A stretch of 64,000 nucleotides of DNA from Candidatus Methanimicrococcus odontotermitis (GTDB lineage Archaea; Halobacteriota; Methanosarcinia; Methanosarcinales; Methanosarcinaceae). The stretch covers positions 1-64,000 of the forward strand of contig JAITUZ010000017.1 in the NCBI GenBank assembly GCA_031286065.1, given 5' to 3'. The stretch's first letter is position 1, and the number at the start of each line of letters is the position of its first letter. The position numbers were made by a program, and so were the translations under genes. The notes below the pieces were generated by a model. That model was given only the letters and a program-made list of their open reading frames with translations, did no database searches and was not told the DNA's origin. Positions 38,229 through 46,281 of the stretch are shown piece after piece.

Positions 38229-39533
38229 TCACAAATATTTTTCAACTTCCCACGCGTGAACGCACCCGATGTAATCGCTCCATTCAAGCGTTCCCGTTTG
38301 GTAAATAGACGTTGAGACGGATTCGCCGAGGGCTACTTGGATCAAAGCGTCCCCTTTAAAAGCGAGCAGCGCCTCGCGTAATGTGTTTGGGAGCGCGCCG
38401 GCGGAAAGCGCCTGCTTTTCGGATTCGGAATAATCATGCGTTTCAAAATTAACCGCCGCTATCAGCGTTAAATTTTCATCAATGCCGGAAATGCCGGCGG
38501 CCAATAAAACCAGAAGCGAAAGATACGGATTGCAGGAAGAATCGGCATTTTGGATATCGACTCTTGTCGCGCGCCCGCGGGACGACGGCAGGCGGACGAG
38601 AGAATTGCGGTCAACGGCGGACCAGGAAACATAATAAGGCGCCTTTCCTTTTTGAACAATTCGCTTATAAGAGTTGACGGTCGGATTAGTGACAGCGCAA
38701 ATCGCGCGGATGTGTTTGAAAATTCCCGCGATAAATCCGCGGGCTTTGTCTGAAATCATCATATCCTGCTCAGGATGGTAAAATTCGTTGAATTCGTCCT
38801 TCATCAGCATAAAGCCGAATGTCGTCGTCAGACCTTCCATTGAAGTCGCAGGCTTCGGCATAAAAGAAGCGTGCAGATTATGGCGGCGGGCGACATCGGA
38901 GACGAGATATTTCGCGGTCATGATGTTGTCAGCCGTCCGAAGAACGCTGCCTTCTTTAAAAACAATCGTAATCGGTCCTTTTTGATGTGTCTGCCTTAAG
39001 GATACGATCTCGATTTCAGCCGCGCGAAACGCAGAGAGGAGCTCGCACAGAGCGGTTTCTGTTTTAAGGATCGTCTCGGGGCCGAGAGAAAATGAACCGC
39101 CGCCCGAAGCAGATGAGGCGTCAAAAAGATAAAAGCTGAGGGAAGAAGAAACTGAAAAGGTGTAGCCGGATTGGTAAATTTTGCGGACGAATAATTTCAG
39201 CGCGCTTCTGACGCAGCCTTCAAAAGACTGACCGTCCAAAAAAGTCAATTCACAAATGACACGCCCGTATTTTTGTTTTGCGTTTCCGTAATCTAAAATG
39301 GAAAAAGTTCTCGGGTCAGCCTTGAGCATCAAATCCGCGCCGGTCGGTTTAAAAGTGCCGCCGGCGGAATTATCAAACGGCAATCCTTTCGAAAAAGCGT
39401 TTTCAAGAAGCGCGGAAGGGACATTGATTTCTTTAAAAACGCCGTTGGTGTCTGAAAAATGGAATTTGACAAAATCAAGCTCCTGCTCTTCAACGGCTTC
39501 AAGAATTTCAGAAATAGTTGTAAATTGAGGCAT
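38229..39533 (-). CDS. Glutamine synthetase-like protein lacking metal-site residues
   Basis: The 434-residue protein keeps the glutamine synthetase fold: HFSDTNGVFKEINVP at the start, LMLKADPRTF, ASFMPKPATSMEG, APYYVSWSAVDRNSLVRLP and SSCNPYLSLLVLLAAGISG. Key active-site residues are altered. The ExE metal motif is replaced in SLSFYLFDA, the EVxPxQ-type Glu is absent in SLRQTHQKGP, and the GSGMHxH metal histidine is replaced in GLTTTFGFML. It is therefore probably a pseudoenzyme, or acts on another substrate. A true GlnA is presumably elsewhere. The start at 39533 was chosen over an upstream AT-rich extension. Three copies of an agtata motif lie just upstream. Confidence 0.8.
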   Translation of the reverse strand: MPQFTTISEILEAVEEQELDFVKFHFSDTNGVFKEINVPSALLENAFSKGLPFDNSAGGTFKPTGADLMLKADPRTFSILDYGNAKQKYGRVICELTFLDGQSFEGCVRSALKLFVRKIYQSGYTFSVSSSLSFYLFDASSASGGGSFSLGPETILKTETALCELLSAFRAAEIEIVSLRQTHQKGPITIVFKEGSVLRTADNIMTAKYLVSDVARRHNLHASFMPKPATSMEGLTTTFGFMLMKDEFNEFYHPEQDMMISDKARGFIAGIFKHIRAICAVTNPTVNSYKRIVQKGKAPYYVSWSAVDRNSLVRLPSSRGRATRVDIQNADSSCNPYLSLLVLLAAGISGIDENLTLIAAVNFETHDYSESEKQALSAGALPNTLREALLAFKGDALIQVALGESVSTSIYQTGTLEWSDYIGCVHAWEVEKYL

Positions 39534-39860
39534 AATCAACACTCTGCAGTAATGTATACTTAATAAATTTAGAAGTATAAGCTGATTATAAGTATAAAAT
39601 TTTGCACTCCGAAAAAACAGCAAAACCGCCGCGAACCAAAAAAACGGAGGAATTGAAAATTCCGTTTATAAAATATAAAAAAACGGCGCAGTCCGCGCGC
39701 AGCGGCCGGTTCCCGATGCGCGGCGATTAAAAATAAACACCGCCTTCAGCCCTTTTCGGGCGAAGGAGCGGAAAAATGACGAGCGGAGTGAGGCATTTTC
39801 TGAAAACGCCGTCCACCCTCACCCGTTTGAAATTCTGTGAGCGAAGCGAGCAGAATTTTT
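39534..39860. other. Intergenic region with palindromic elements, no gene seen
   Basis: The left part holds the promoter of the glutamine-synthetase-like gene with agtatac/agtataa motifs at about 39550-39600. The right part has three hairpins: gccc-ttttc-gggc near 39747, aaaatg...cattt near 39775-39800, and the one listed at 39832-39857. The gagcgaagcgag-type loops suggest a small repeated palindromic element. Confidence 0.5.
39832..39857 (-). terminator. Hairpin behind npdG
   Basis: The arms attctg and cagaat (extended by AT pairs) enclose a tgagcgaagcgag loop. It lies only a few bases past the npdG stop on the minus strand and carries a T-run on one side. Confidence 0.5.
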
Positions 39861-40586
39861 TTACGTGAACTTAATGCCGGCGTGGCGCAGTTCTTTGTTC
39901 ATTTTTGCGACATTGAGCAGCAGCGGCGTAATCGGCTCGGTCAGCGCGGCCGCTTCGAGGGGGCCGACATCGACAGGGTTCAAGCCGGGAATGTCGCGGA
40001 CAAGCTGCATGACGACATCTTTGGTCTGCTTGTTGTTGCCGCAGACAGCGATATCCAAGTTCATTTCCTTGTCAAAGTCTTCCAACCGTTTTGCAGAAAC
40101 ATTATGGAAAGAGGCCACCAAGTCAATTCCCGAAGGAAGAAGAGCCTGAATTTCTTTTGCGGCGCTGCCGGTTTTCGGAACAGCGTAGCAGAAGTAATCC
40201 GCATTGTATTCTTCGGGGTCAACGTCGATTCTGACCGGTTCTGAACCCATATTGAGGTAGCAGCGGTCTTTGATCATCGGAACAACGACTGACAAAACGG
40301 TCTGCCCGTTGCGGAGCGACGGTTTAATGTGTTCCATGACAGACGGGATTTGATCGTAGCGGATCGCGATCACGATGATATCGGCGGCTTCCGCGGCGGC
40401 TTTGTTTTCATCTCCCGTAATTTTTGAAGGTAAGGATCTTTCTTTCAAAAAAGCGGCGTATTCATTTGCCGCTTCCTGTGCTCTCTCTTTTTCTCTGGAA
40501 CCCACAATAACGTCATGGATTTGGCCCCAACGAAGCGCAAATCCTTTGCCGATATTACCTGTTCCTCCTAAAATTGCAATCTTCAT
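39861..40586 (-). CDS. npdG: F420H2:NADP oxidoreductase
   Basis: The 241-residue protein is the F420-dependent NADP reductase that moves hydride between coenzyme F420 and NADP. The N-terminal NADP-binding motif is AILGGTGNIGKGFALRW, followed by VIVGSREKERA. IVIAIRYDQIPSVMEH and a C-terminal dimerisation part with PLEAAALTEPITPLLLNVA are family features. It provides NADPH for biosynthesis in methanogens. It is transcribed alone on the minus strand with hairpin structures behind it. Length agrees with known enzymes (about 210-240). Confidence 0.93.
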   Translation of the reverse strand: MKIAILGGTGNIGKGFALRWGQIHDVIVGSREKERAQEAANEYAAFLKERSLPSKITGDENKAAAEAADIIVIAIRYDQIPSVMEHIKPSLRNGQTVLSVVVPMIKDRCYLNMGSEPVRIDVDPEEYNADYFCYAVPKTGSAAKEIQALLPSGIDLVASFHNVSAKRLEDFDKEMNLDIAVCGNNKQTKDVVMQLVRDIPGLNPVDVGPLEAAALTEPITPLLLNVAKMNKELRHAGIKFT

Positions 40587-40734
40587 AATTTATCACCGAA
40601 TTATCACAAATAAATGTGACTAATCACGGACTTTAAAGGCGGACATATATAAATCATTCGGATGGAAGCGCGTTTGCTGAAAAAGATGAGAAACCGTTCG
40701 GAAAAAGAAAAACAGAACAGAAAAGCAAGACCGA

Positions 40735-40806
40735 GAAAAATGAAAGAATGAAAATGAAAGAATGAAAAAATGAAAATGAAAGAATGAAAATGAAAGCATG
40801 AATAAA
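40735..40806. repeat. Short purine-rich repeat behind the MscS gene
   Basis: Alternating units of atgaaagaatgaaa run through this stretch just past the stop of the minus-strand mscS gene. On that transcript it reads as repeated UUUCAUUC, a U-rich trailer. Confidence 0.75.
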
Positions 40807-40842
40807 TAAAAAATAAAAAGTAAAAGTCGTGACAGGACGATT

Positions 40843-41652
40843 TTACTTTTTAAGATCAAATTCGCGAAGCAGCTCTTCCTTAACGGTTGTCGCGATCGTG
40901 ATGATGTCTTCGGTTCCGGTCCAGGCGCGGATCTGCAAATCAACGGTTGCGTCCGTCAAATTCGAGATATAGATTTTCGGTTCAGGCGCCTGAAGAACGG
41001 CAGGATTCCGTTTCAAAACATCTGTCACGGCGCGGATTGTACCGTCAGCGTCGCCGACCAGATTGAATGTCATGGTGACTTCAAAGCGGCGTGTCGGCAA
41101 ATGAGACATGTTGATGATAGCGCTGTTCCAAACCATTTTATTCGGAAGCATGATATAAGTGTTGTCTTGTGAAATCAATTCGGTCGACATGAGACCGACA
41201 TCTTTGACATAGCCGGTTTGACCGGAAACCGTGACATAATCACTTTTCTTAAAGGGTTCCAAAACGGCAATCCAAATGCCTGCGCCCAGATTGGTCAATG
41301 TGTCCTGCATACCAAAGCCTAAAATCAAACCGATGACAGCGGAAAGACCGAGAATGATAGAGCCGACAGTAATGCCGAGCGCCGAAAAAAAAGCCAGCAA
41401 AACGGCGACATATAAAAGCGCTGTGAGAAACTGGATCAAAAAGCCGGCAGCCAATTCCGGAAACTTTGTGTGTTTTAAGAGTCGTTTGAAAATACTGATC
41501 AAAATGCGAGCGATGATGAATGCCGCAATAAGAACAATAAGTGCAAAGACAATATCAGAAACTTGCCATGGTGTGTAAGGAATCGCGGTTTCTAAAACGT
41601 CTGATAGAGTAATCGTATCCCCTCCGGGGGTTATTTGATATGGATTCGACAT
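40843..41652 (-). CDS. MscS-type mechanosensitive channel
   Basis: The 269-residue protein has three N-terminal membrane segments (about 32-52, 70-92, 95-118). The pore-lining helix follows as VIGLILGFGMQDTLTNLGAGIWI with its Gly/Ala pattern. The beta domain includes YVTVSGQTGYVKDVGLMST and LPNKMVWNSAIINMS, both typical of MscS. It opens under membrane tension and lets solutes escape on osmotic downshock. It is a single-gene unit. Confidence 0.95.
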   Translation of the reverse strand: MSNPYQITPGGDTITLSDVLETAIPYTPWQVSDIVFALIVLIAAFIIARILISIFKRLLKHTKFPELAAGFLIQFLTALLYVAVLLAFFSALGITVGSIILGLSAVIGLILGFGMQDTLTNLGAGIWIAVLEPFKKSDYVTVSGQTGYVKDVGLMSTELISQDNTYIMLPNKMVWNSAIINMSHLPTRRFEVTMTFNLVGDADGTIRAVTDVLKRNPAVLQAPEPKIYISNLTDATVDLQIRAWTGTEDIITIATTVKEELLREFDLKK

Positions 41653-41689
41653 TCAAAACTATAAAGTCAATTGAATGAAAGAGGTCGTC

Positions 41690-41720
41690 ATATTGGCGGA
41701 GTCATTTTCGCCAAATGCGG
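41690..41720. promoter_or_regulatory. Inverted repeat upstream of mscS
   Basis: The arms attggcg and cgccaaat flank a 10-base spacer, and a second overlapping pair gagtc/gactc extends it. It lies about 45 bases upstream of the mscS start and may be a regulatory site. Nothing more is visible. Confidence 0.35.
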
Positions 41721-41949
41721 CGACTCAATAAAGACAAATATATTTCAAAAAATATATATGTTTCTGAAAAATGATATTTAAATTCCGGAAAGAAAGAAAA
41801 AACAGGCATACATGAATCGGCGATAACAGGACTGAGAATCAACGAATGAATTACCCGATTCGTATATGACTGAATGTATTTATAATAAAATGTGTTTATC
41901 AGGTATATTTCACATATATTTTTTAATTAAAAGATCAGAGACCAGAAAT

Positions 41950-43182
41950 ATGAAACAGGAATTAATGCGGCTTCTTTTAGAAATGTTCAAATCTTACGGA
42001 TATGAAACAAGCGAAGGCACATTCTGCGATATTGTCGGCAAACGTCAGGATTATGAAATTTGGGTCAAATGCGACATGGAAGGCAATTTAAATACGCTGG
42101 AACGATTTACGCAGCAAGCGAACGGTAAAAACAGTCTTTACATCACGATCAAAAAAATAAAAGGCGGCGAGGAAACTGTCCGAAAATATGCGGAAGACAC
42201 CGGCGTAATGATTTGGGACAGAGACGCACTCGCCCGCTACGTCGGCGCGTTCATGGTCGCCAACTTAAGCCGCGAAACACTGGAAAGCGTTGTCGGGAAC
42301 TACTGTTTGGAATCACTGTTAGATCAAAAAAAAAACTTTGACCCCGTAAGCGCTTTCGCCAATTCGAAAAATCCGAACAGCGGCGTTTTACCGGAATTTT
42401 ATGAAAAAGAGCAGGCAGAAAGGCACACGCCGATTCAGACGCATGATTTCAGTGATATTTTTGAAGCACCTGAAAATGAAACAAGCGCGGGAGCACATTT
42501 ATTCGGCGCGGCGATTGACCCCGCCCGCAGAGGATCGGAATACATTGAAGCGCCGAGACCGCTGCCGCAGTCATATGATATTCCCGAGCCGGAGCCGGAA
42601 AGATTTCATGCCGACAAAAAAGAAACGCTCGGGATTCGGGCGTCTGCAATCAACATGCCTATTGAGCGCGCTGCCGCCGCAGGCAAATCAACATTCGGTG
42701 AAGTCAAAAACGTTATTTTGAAATTTGTTCCTTATTGGAAATACACATACACGCTGAAAGTCGACCGAAAAATCGGCAGCGAACACATAAAAATGGCGGC
42801 ATCCGGCGAAGGACTCTACAACGCTGTAAACGGCAATGAGGACGATATCGAACTGGGCGACATCGGCACACAGACAGTGATTCCGGACATTGAATATATC
42901 ATGAAGCAGCCGAAGATGACAAAGGAAGAAACCCAAAAAGTGATTCTGGAGCAATTGAAACGCCGGCATACGCAAGAAATCAAATCAAATGACACGGACG
43001 CGCAGTCCATTATTTATCAAAACAAAACATTCCGCCCGCAGGACAAAGACTTTGAAATCAAAGTGTTCCAAGTCTTTGCTTCCGTTTGGGAAGTTCAGGG
43101 CAAAAAAGCCGCTTTGGAACTGAACGCTTACAACGGCAGGCCGCTGACAAATCCGGCGGATGACGGCGCCGAATTTGTATAA
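41950..43182 (+). CDS. Uncharacterised protein with a nuclease-like N-terminal domain
   Basis: The 410-residue protein begins MKQELMRLLLEMFKSYGYE. Its first 110 residues look like a restriction-endonuclease-like alpha/beta fold (FCDIVGKRQDYEIWVKCD, then NSLYITIKKI and GVMIWDRDALARYVG), as seen in several archaeal families, though a full PD-(D/E)xK signature is not clear. The middle is a Pro/Glu-rich linker, and the C-terminal part (about 245-410) contains an aromatic FVPYWKYTYTLKV strand. An open frame extends 28 codons upstream, but I prefer the ATG at 41950. I do not know the function; it stands alone before the IscA-like gene. Confidence 0.7.
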   Translation: MKQELMRLLLEMFKSYGYETSEGTFCDIVGKRQDYEIWVKCDMEGNLNTLERFTQQANGKNSLYITIKKIKGGEETVRKYAEDTGVMIWDRDALARYVGAFMVANLSRETLESVVGNYCLESLLDQKKNFDPVSAFANSKNPNSGVLPEFYEKEQAERHTPIQTHDFSDIFEAPENETSAGAHLFGAAIDPARRGSEYIEAPRPLPQSYDIPEPEPERFHADKKETLGIRASAINMPIERAAAAGKSTFGEVKNVILKFVPYWKYTYTLKVDRKIGSEHIKMAASGEGLYNAVNGNEDDIELGDIGTQTVIPDIEYIMKQPKMTKEETQKVILEQLKRRHTQEIKSNDTDAQSIIYQNKTFRPQDKDFEIKVFQVFASVWEVQGKKAALELNAYNGRPLTNPADDGAEFV

Positions 43183-43283
43183 CCGCCAGATAAATTAAAA
43201 AGTGCAAAAGGATTTTATACAGGATTTACCGCTATGTTGTTTATTGAAAAAACTTTCAATAAGAATTAAAAAAGGAGAAAAAC

Positions 43284-43604
43284 ATGTTAACAATTACAGA
43301 CGCGGCGGTTGCTGCTTTAAGAGATGTTTTGGCTGAACAAAACAAAAAGGACCACTATCTTCGTGTCTTTATCGCAGGTATCGGGTGCAGCGGCCCGTCC
43401 TTCGGTTTGGCTTTGGAAGACAAAGTCGGCGAAGCGGACACCGCCGCCGAAATCGGCGCAACCAAAGTCATTTACGACACCGAACTTGAAAAAACCGTTG
43501 AAAATTTAGTCATTGATTATATTGACAATGAAATGGGAACAGGATTTGTCGTCGAAGACCCGACCGCGGAAGGCTGCGGCTGCAGCTGCGCAGGCTGCCA
43601 TTAA
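43284..43604 (+). CDS. HesB/IscA-like iron-sulfur assembly protein
   Basis: The 106-residue protein is an A-type carrier relative. It starts MLTITDAAVAALRDVLAEQ, has the first conserved cysteine in FIAGIGCSGPSFGLALED, and ends in a Cys-rich GCGCSCAGCH tail that corresponds to the CxC motif of IscA. It may hold or transfer Fe-S clusters, important in methanogens. The aggag ribosome site precedes the ATG. It lies between two unrelated genes. Confidence 0.88.
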   Translation: MLTITDAAVAALRDVLAEQNKKDHYLRVFIAGIGCSGPSFGLALEDKVGEADTAAEIGATKVIYDTELEKTVENLVIDYIDNEMGTGFVVEDPTAEGCGCSCAGCH

Positions 43605-43627
43605 ATCGGGCGGAATGAAAAAAAAGA

Positions 43628-43640
43628 AATATATACGAAC
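43628..43640 (+). promoter_or_regulatory. TATA box of the NAC gene
   Basis: The sequence aaatatatacg, about 80 bases before the nac start, forms a TATA box just behind the preceding gene. Confidence 0.45.
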
Positions 43641-43716
43641 ACGGTCTGCCGTGATATCGTATCTTTTTTATTTTACAAATTTCAGAATTAAATAATTGTA
43701 TTTAGAACAGGTGAGA

Positions 43717-44076
43717 ATGATGTTTCCGGGAATGGGCGGCGGACGCGGCGGAATGAATCCGAAAAAAATGCAGGGAATGATGAAGCAGCTCGGCATTGAG
43801 ATGAATGAGATCAGCAATGCGGAACTGGTAATCATTAAAACAACTGACGGTGACATAATCATTGACAATCCGTCAATTTCAATAATGCGCGCGCAGGGCG
43901 TTGACACTTACCAAATCAACGGCGATGTCAGAACGGCGCCTAAAGAATTAATTATTCCCGAGGAAGATGTCCGCTTGGTCTGCGAGCAGACCGGCGTTTC
44001 CGAAGAGGACGCTAAAAAAGCGCTGGAAGAAAACAACGGTGATTTGGCTGAAGCGATTTTATCGCTTTCAAGCTGA
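43717..44076 (+). CDS. nac: Archaeal nascent polypeptide-associated complex protein
   Basis: The 119-residue protein begins with a Met/Gly-rich basic segment (MMFPGMGGGRGGMNPKKMQG), then has the NAC domain (about 25-75) and a C-terminal UBA domain (about 80-119, VCEQTGVSEEDAKKALEEN). Archaeal NAC forms homodimers that bind ribosomes and nascent chains. The start at 43717 follows an aggtg ribosome site; a frame continuing further upstream has no such site. It is the last chromosomal gene before the integrated element. Confidence 0.95.
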   Translation: MMFPGMGGGRGGMNPKKMQGMMKQLGIEMNEISNAELVIIKTTDGDIIIDNPSISIMRAQGVDTYQINGDVRTAPKELIIPEEDVRLVCEQTGVSEEDAKKALEENNGDLAEAILSLSS

Positions 44077-44199
44077 TTTGAAAAACTTAGATTAAACTTT
44101 TCCCGGCAGACAAACACACCGAGATCAGGTCCTCCCGCCATCATTTAATTTTTAAATTTTATAGAGACGGGTTTTCATTTTATTTTCTTTTTTTGAACA

Positions 44200-44266
44200 A
44201 ATGCTTTTAATTTATCTTGGTTTTTTATCTTGGTTTTTTTGGTTTAATCCGGCCTGTAAAAGCATT
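44200..44266 (+). terminator. Long-range inverted repeat and T-rich repeats behind NAC
   Basis: The arms aatgctttta and taaaagcatt can pair over 10 bp. Between them tatcttggtttttt occurs twice. The T-runs would serve as archaeal termination signals. Confidence 0.4.
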
Positions 44267-44337
44267 ACCGCTCAATGAGATAACATTTAAAAAATTGAGA
44301 TTGAAAAAGCGCCAAACAATATAAAAAAAGACAATGT

Positions 44338-44353
44338 AAGCCAACGTCCGGAT
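44338..44353. repeat. Left attachment site (attL), displaced tRNA-Cys end
   Basis: AAGCCAACGTCCGGAT is identical to 63366-63381, which forms the 3' end of tRNA-Cys. It is the tRNA fragment displaced by integration of the 19-kb element. Confidence 0.9.
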
Positions 44354-44563
44354 GTGGACTGATTTGCATCAGCAAAATCGCCACGAGACGGACGACATAA
44401 AACTCATTTTGTAATTCGTCATTAGTCGCCGTTTCCGGACAAGGCTTAATTTAATACCACTTTTGTTTTCATAATCAGCCCTCGATAAAACACTGATTTG
44501 AAAACAATCCGGTTACCAGCCGGGGTATATTATTAAATACTGTTTATTGTAATATATAATTTT
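44354..44563. other. Left-end non-coding region of the element
   Basis: No gene is seen here. There are TATA-like sequences at about 44523-44535 and 44546-44555 that can serve the NUDIX gene, and several short inverted repeats (gtgg...ccac within 44354-44385). Confidence 0.4.
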
Positions 44564-45376
44564 ATGCCATTTCTAATTCCGGTTTATTATTACAGACAAT
44601 GGAGATATGCGCAGCATTTAATTGAAACCGGCTATTGTAAGCGTGTAAAATGCATATATTTAAAAGGAAGAAGATGCGGTCATGGTCACCGACCACTTAT
44701 CATGGAAGAAGAACACGTATTTACATGCTTAAGTGTGAAAAAATCAAATCCTGCAAAAAAAGCCATTCGCCGAGTAAAAAGATTAATAAGGAATCTAAAA
44801 TCAGATATTGTTTATGGAACAAAAATCCGAAATCGCGGAACAGTAATCCTGAAAAACGAGCACGGAATAATTGTAGTACAGGAACCAAACGGAAGCTGGA
44901 GTTTGCCTGGCGGCGGGATAAACATAAATGAATCAGATATGGAATGCGCATTGAGGGAATTAAGAGAAGAAACCACAGTAAAAGGAAAAAATTCAAATTA
45001 TCAATTTGAAATTAAAGGTCGAATTCACAGAGATCGACATGGGAAACGTTATATAAATTTATATAAAATATTTGAAATCACCGAATATGAAAACAAACCG
45101 AGGCCATCAAACGAAATTAGAAAAATCGGATATTGGAGATCGGGAAAATACATGAGATTAACATCTACAACTAAAAAAATCCTGGATATATATCAAAGAC
45201 CATGGAGAACACCGCAATTCAGACAATATTGCAAGTCGGTAAACTGTGCGTATGGAGATGAGAACGGTTGCGGAATAGATAGACCGGAGTTAAATCCGCC
45301 GGATGAACCGTCAACATGTTTTGAAGATGGCGTTCCATGTTGTTATGATATGCGTTCATTGGATGACGGCCATTAA
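44564..45376 (+). CDS. NUDIX hydrolase with cysteine-rich flanks
   Basis: The 270-residue protein has a central NUDIX domain (about 90-205). The Nudix box is seen as GGININESDMECAL followed by RELREETT, which fits G-x5-E-x7-REUxEE. It should hydrolyse a nucleoside diphosphate linked to another group. The N-terminal part has spaced cysteines (YCKRVKCIY, RRCGHGH, FTCL), and the C-terminal part has another set (YCKSVNCAYGDENGCG, STCF, VPCCYD), which may bind metal. This flank arrangement is unusual for a house-cleaning NUDIX enzyme. As the first gene inside attL it is probably cargo of the element. Confidence 0.85.
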   Translation: MPFLIPVYYYRQWRYAQHLIETGYCKRVKCIYLKGRRCGHGHRPLIMEEEHVFTCLSVKKSNPAKKAIRRVKRLIRNLKSDIVYGTKIRNRGTVILKNEHGIIVVQEPNGSWSLPGGGININESDMECALRELREETTVKGKNSNYQFEIKGRIHRDRHGKRYINLYKIFEITEYENKPRPSNEIRKIGYWRSGKYMRLTSTTKKILDIYQRPWRTPQFRQYCKSVNCAYGDENGCGIDRPELNPPDEPSTCFEDGVPCCYDMRSLDDGH

Positions 45377-45399
45377 TTAACAACAATTCGGCAGAAAAT

Positions 45400-45411
45400 A
45401 CTTATATAAAG
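45400..45411 (+). promoter_or_regulatory. TATA box of the replication gene operon
   Basis: The sequence acttatataaag lies about 75 bases upstream of the first gene of the 45481-48753 group. Confidence 0.5.
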
Positions 45412-45480
45412 ATGAAAATAATAACGTATTGAAATGAATTGGCTTTACCAGAGCCAAAACATCTTTAAAACCAAACCTCG

Positions 45481-45852
45481 ATGAATATGACACAAACAAC
45501 AATTAGCGGAGCTCCCGCTGTAGATTTTACAGGTAAAGTCATTGAATACATTGCATATGGCGCAGGCGCCAAAGGCAAAAGAGACGGACGATACGAAATT
45601 CTGAAAATGTCCGGAATTTCAAGCACACATTTTTTAGTACTCGGCCAAAATATCAATACAAAACTGTATGTTGTTTTTGAAGCCGACCTTTACTCATTTA
45701 ATACTGCTCCCACCCTTGTTTATCCGTCGTATTTAATCAAAAGTCCAGAATTTGCGGAACAAAATTATAATAACCGTCTAAACAAAATCAATCGGCTGAA
45801 AACTCCGATGGATGAAGTCCGAAATATTGACAGATTGCCGGCGGTGGTCTGA
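45481..45852 (+). CDS. Uncharacterised 123-residue element protein
   Basis: I do not recognise this protein. It starts MNMTQTTISGAPAVDF, is beta-rich with IEYIAYGAGAKGKRDGRYEI and LYVVFEADLYSF, and ends in a basic helical tail (NRLNKINRLKTPMDE). The pattern could fit a small OB-fold or single-strand DNA-binding type protein, but no signature is clear. The next gene starts immediately after its TGA, and the third gene of the series is the replication ATPase, so a role in replication is plausible. Confidence 0.75.
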   Translation: MNMTQTTISGAPAVDFTGKVIEYIAYGAGAKGKRDGRYEILKMSGISSTHFLVLGQNINTKLYVVFEADLYSFNTAPTLVYPSYLIKSPEFAEQNYNNRLNKINRLKTPMDEVRNIDRLPAVV

Positions 45853-46281
45853 ATGGTTCAGGATTTGGCAACATTGTGCCGGGATCTCGGAACAATTTTG
45901 GAAATGAAGGAATCCGTGTCTCTTTTAGAAATAGTCGCATTGACGGAGGAAAAGCAGCTTCGAATTAAGGCTGTCATAGATTTACTCATGCTGAAGGACA
46001 AAAGCATTGAAGTGAAAGGAACGACATACACCTACAAACCGATAAAACAAGATGCCATCGTTTTGTATCTTGTATTCACAACGAACTCAATCGTTGACTC
46101 ATTTTATTTTGACCCGGAAGAACCATCTCCGACTGCGGCAGAAATTGCTGAAAAGAATTTTGTGGCCGCTTTTCGGGATGAAAATGAAGCCATGGGTTTT
46201 GCGCACAACAATGGTTTTCAAGTGCTTAAAATTGAAGAATTTATTCCTGAAGAAGATGATGAGCGTCTGTTGGTGATATGA
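45853..46281 (+). CDS. Uncharacterised 142-residue element protein
   Basis: I do not recognise this acidic protein. It is helical in the first half (LATLCRDLGTILEMKES and EEKQLRIKAVIDLLML) and mixed afterwards, with an acidic C terminus (IPEEDDERLLVI). The start ATG touches the stop of the previous gene, and the following gene starts right after its TGA. The three are therefore one translation unit leading to the replication ATPase. Confidence 0.75.
   Translation: MVQDLATLCRDLGTILEMKESVSLLEIVALTEEKQLRIKAVIDLLMLKDKSIEVKGTTYTYKPIKQDAIVLYLVFTTNSIVDSFYFDPEEPSPTAAEIAEKNFVAAFRDENEAMGFAHNNGFQVLKIEEFIPEEDDERLLVI

Noticed and set aside
39534-39623. Thirty-residue extension of the glutamine-synthetase-like protein
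   Set aside because: It lies in AT-rich promoter-like sequence, and the ATG at 39533 fits the family start better.
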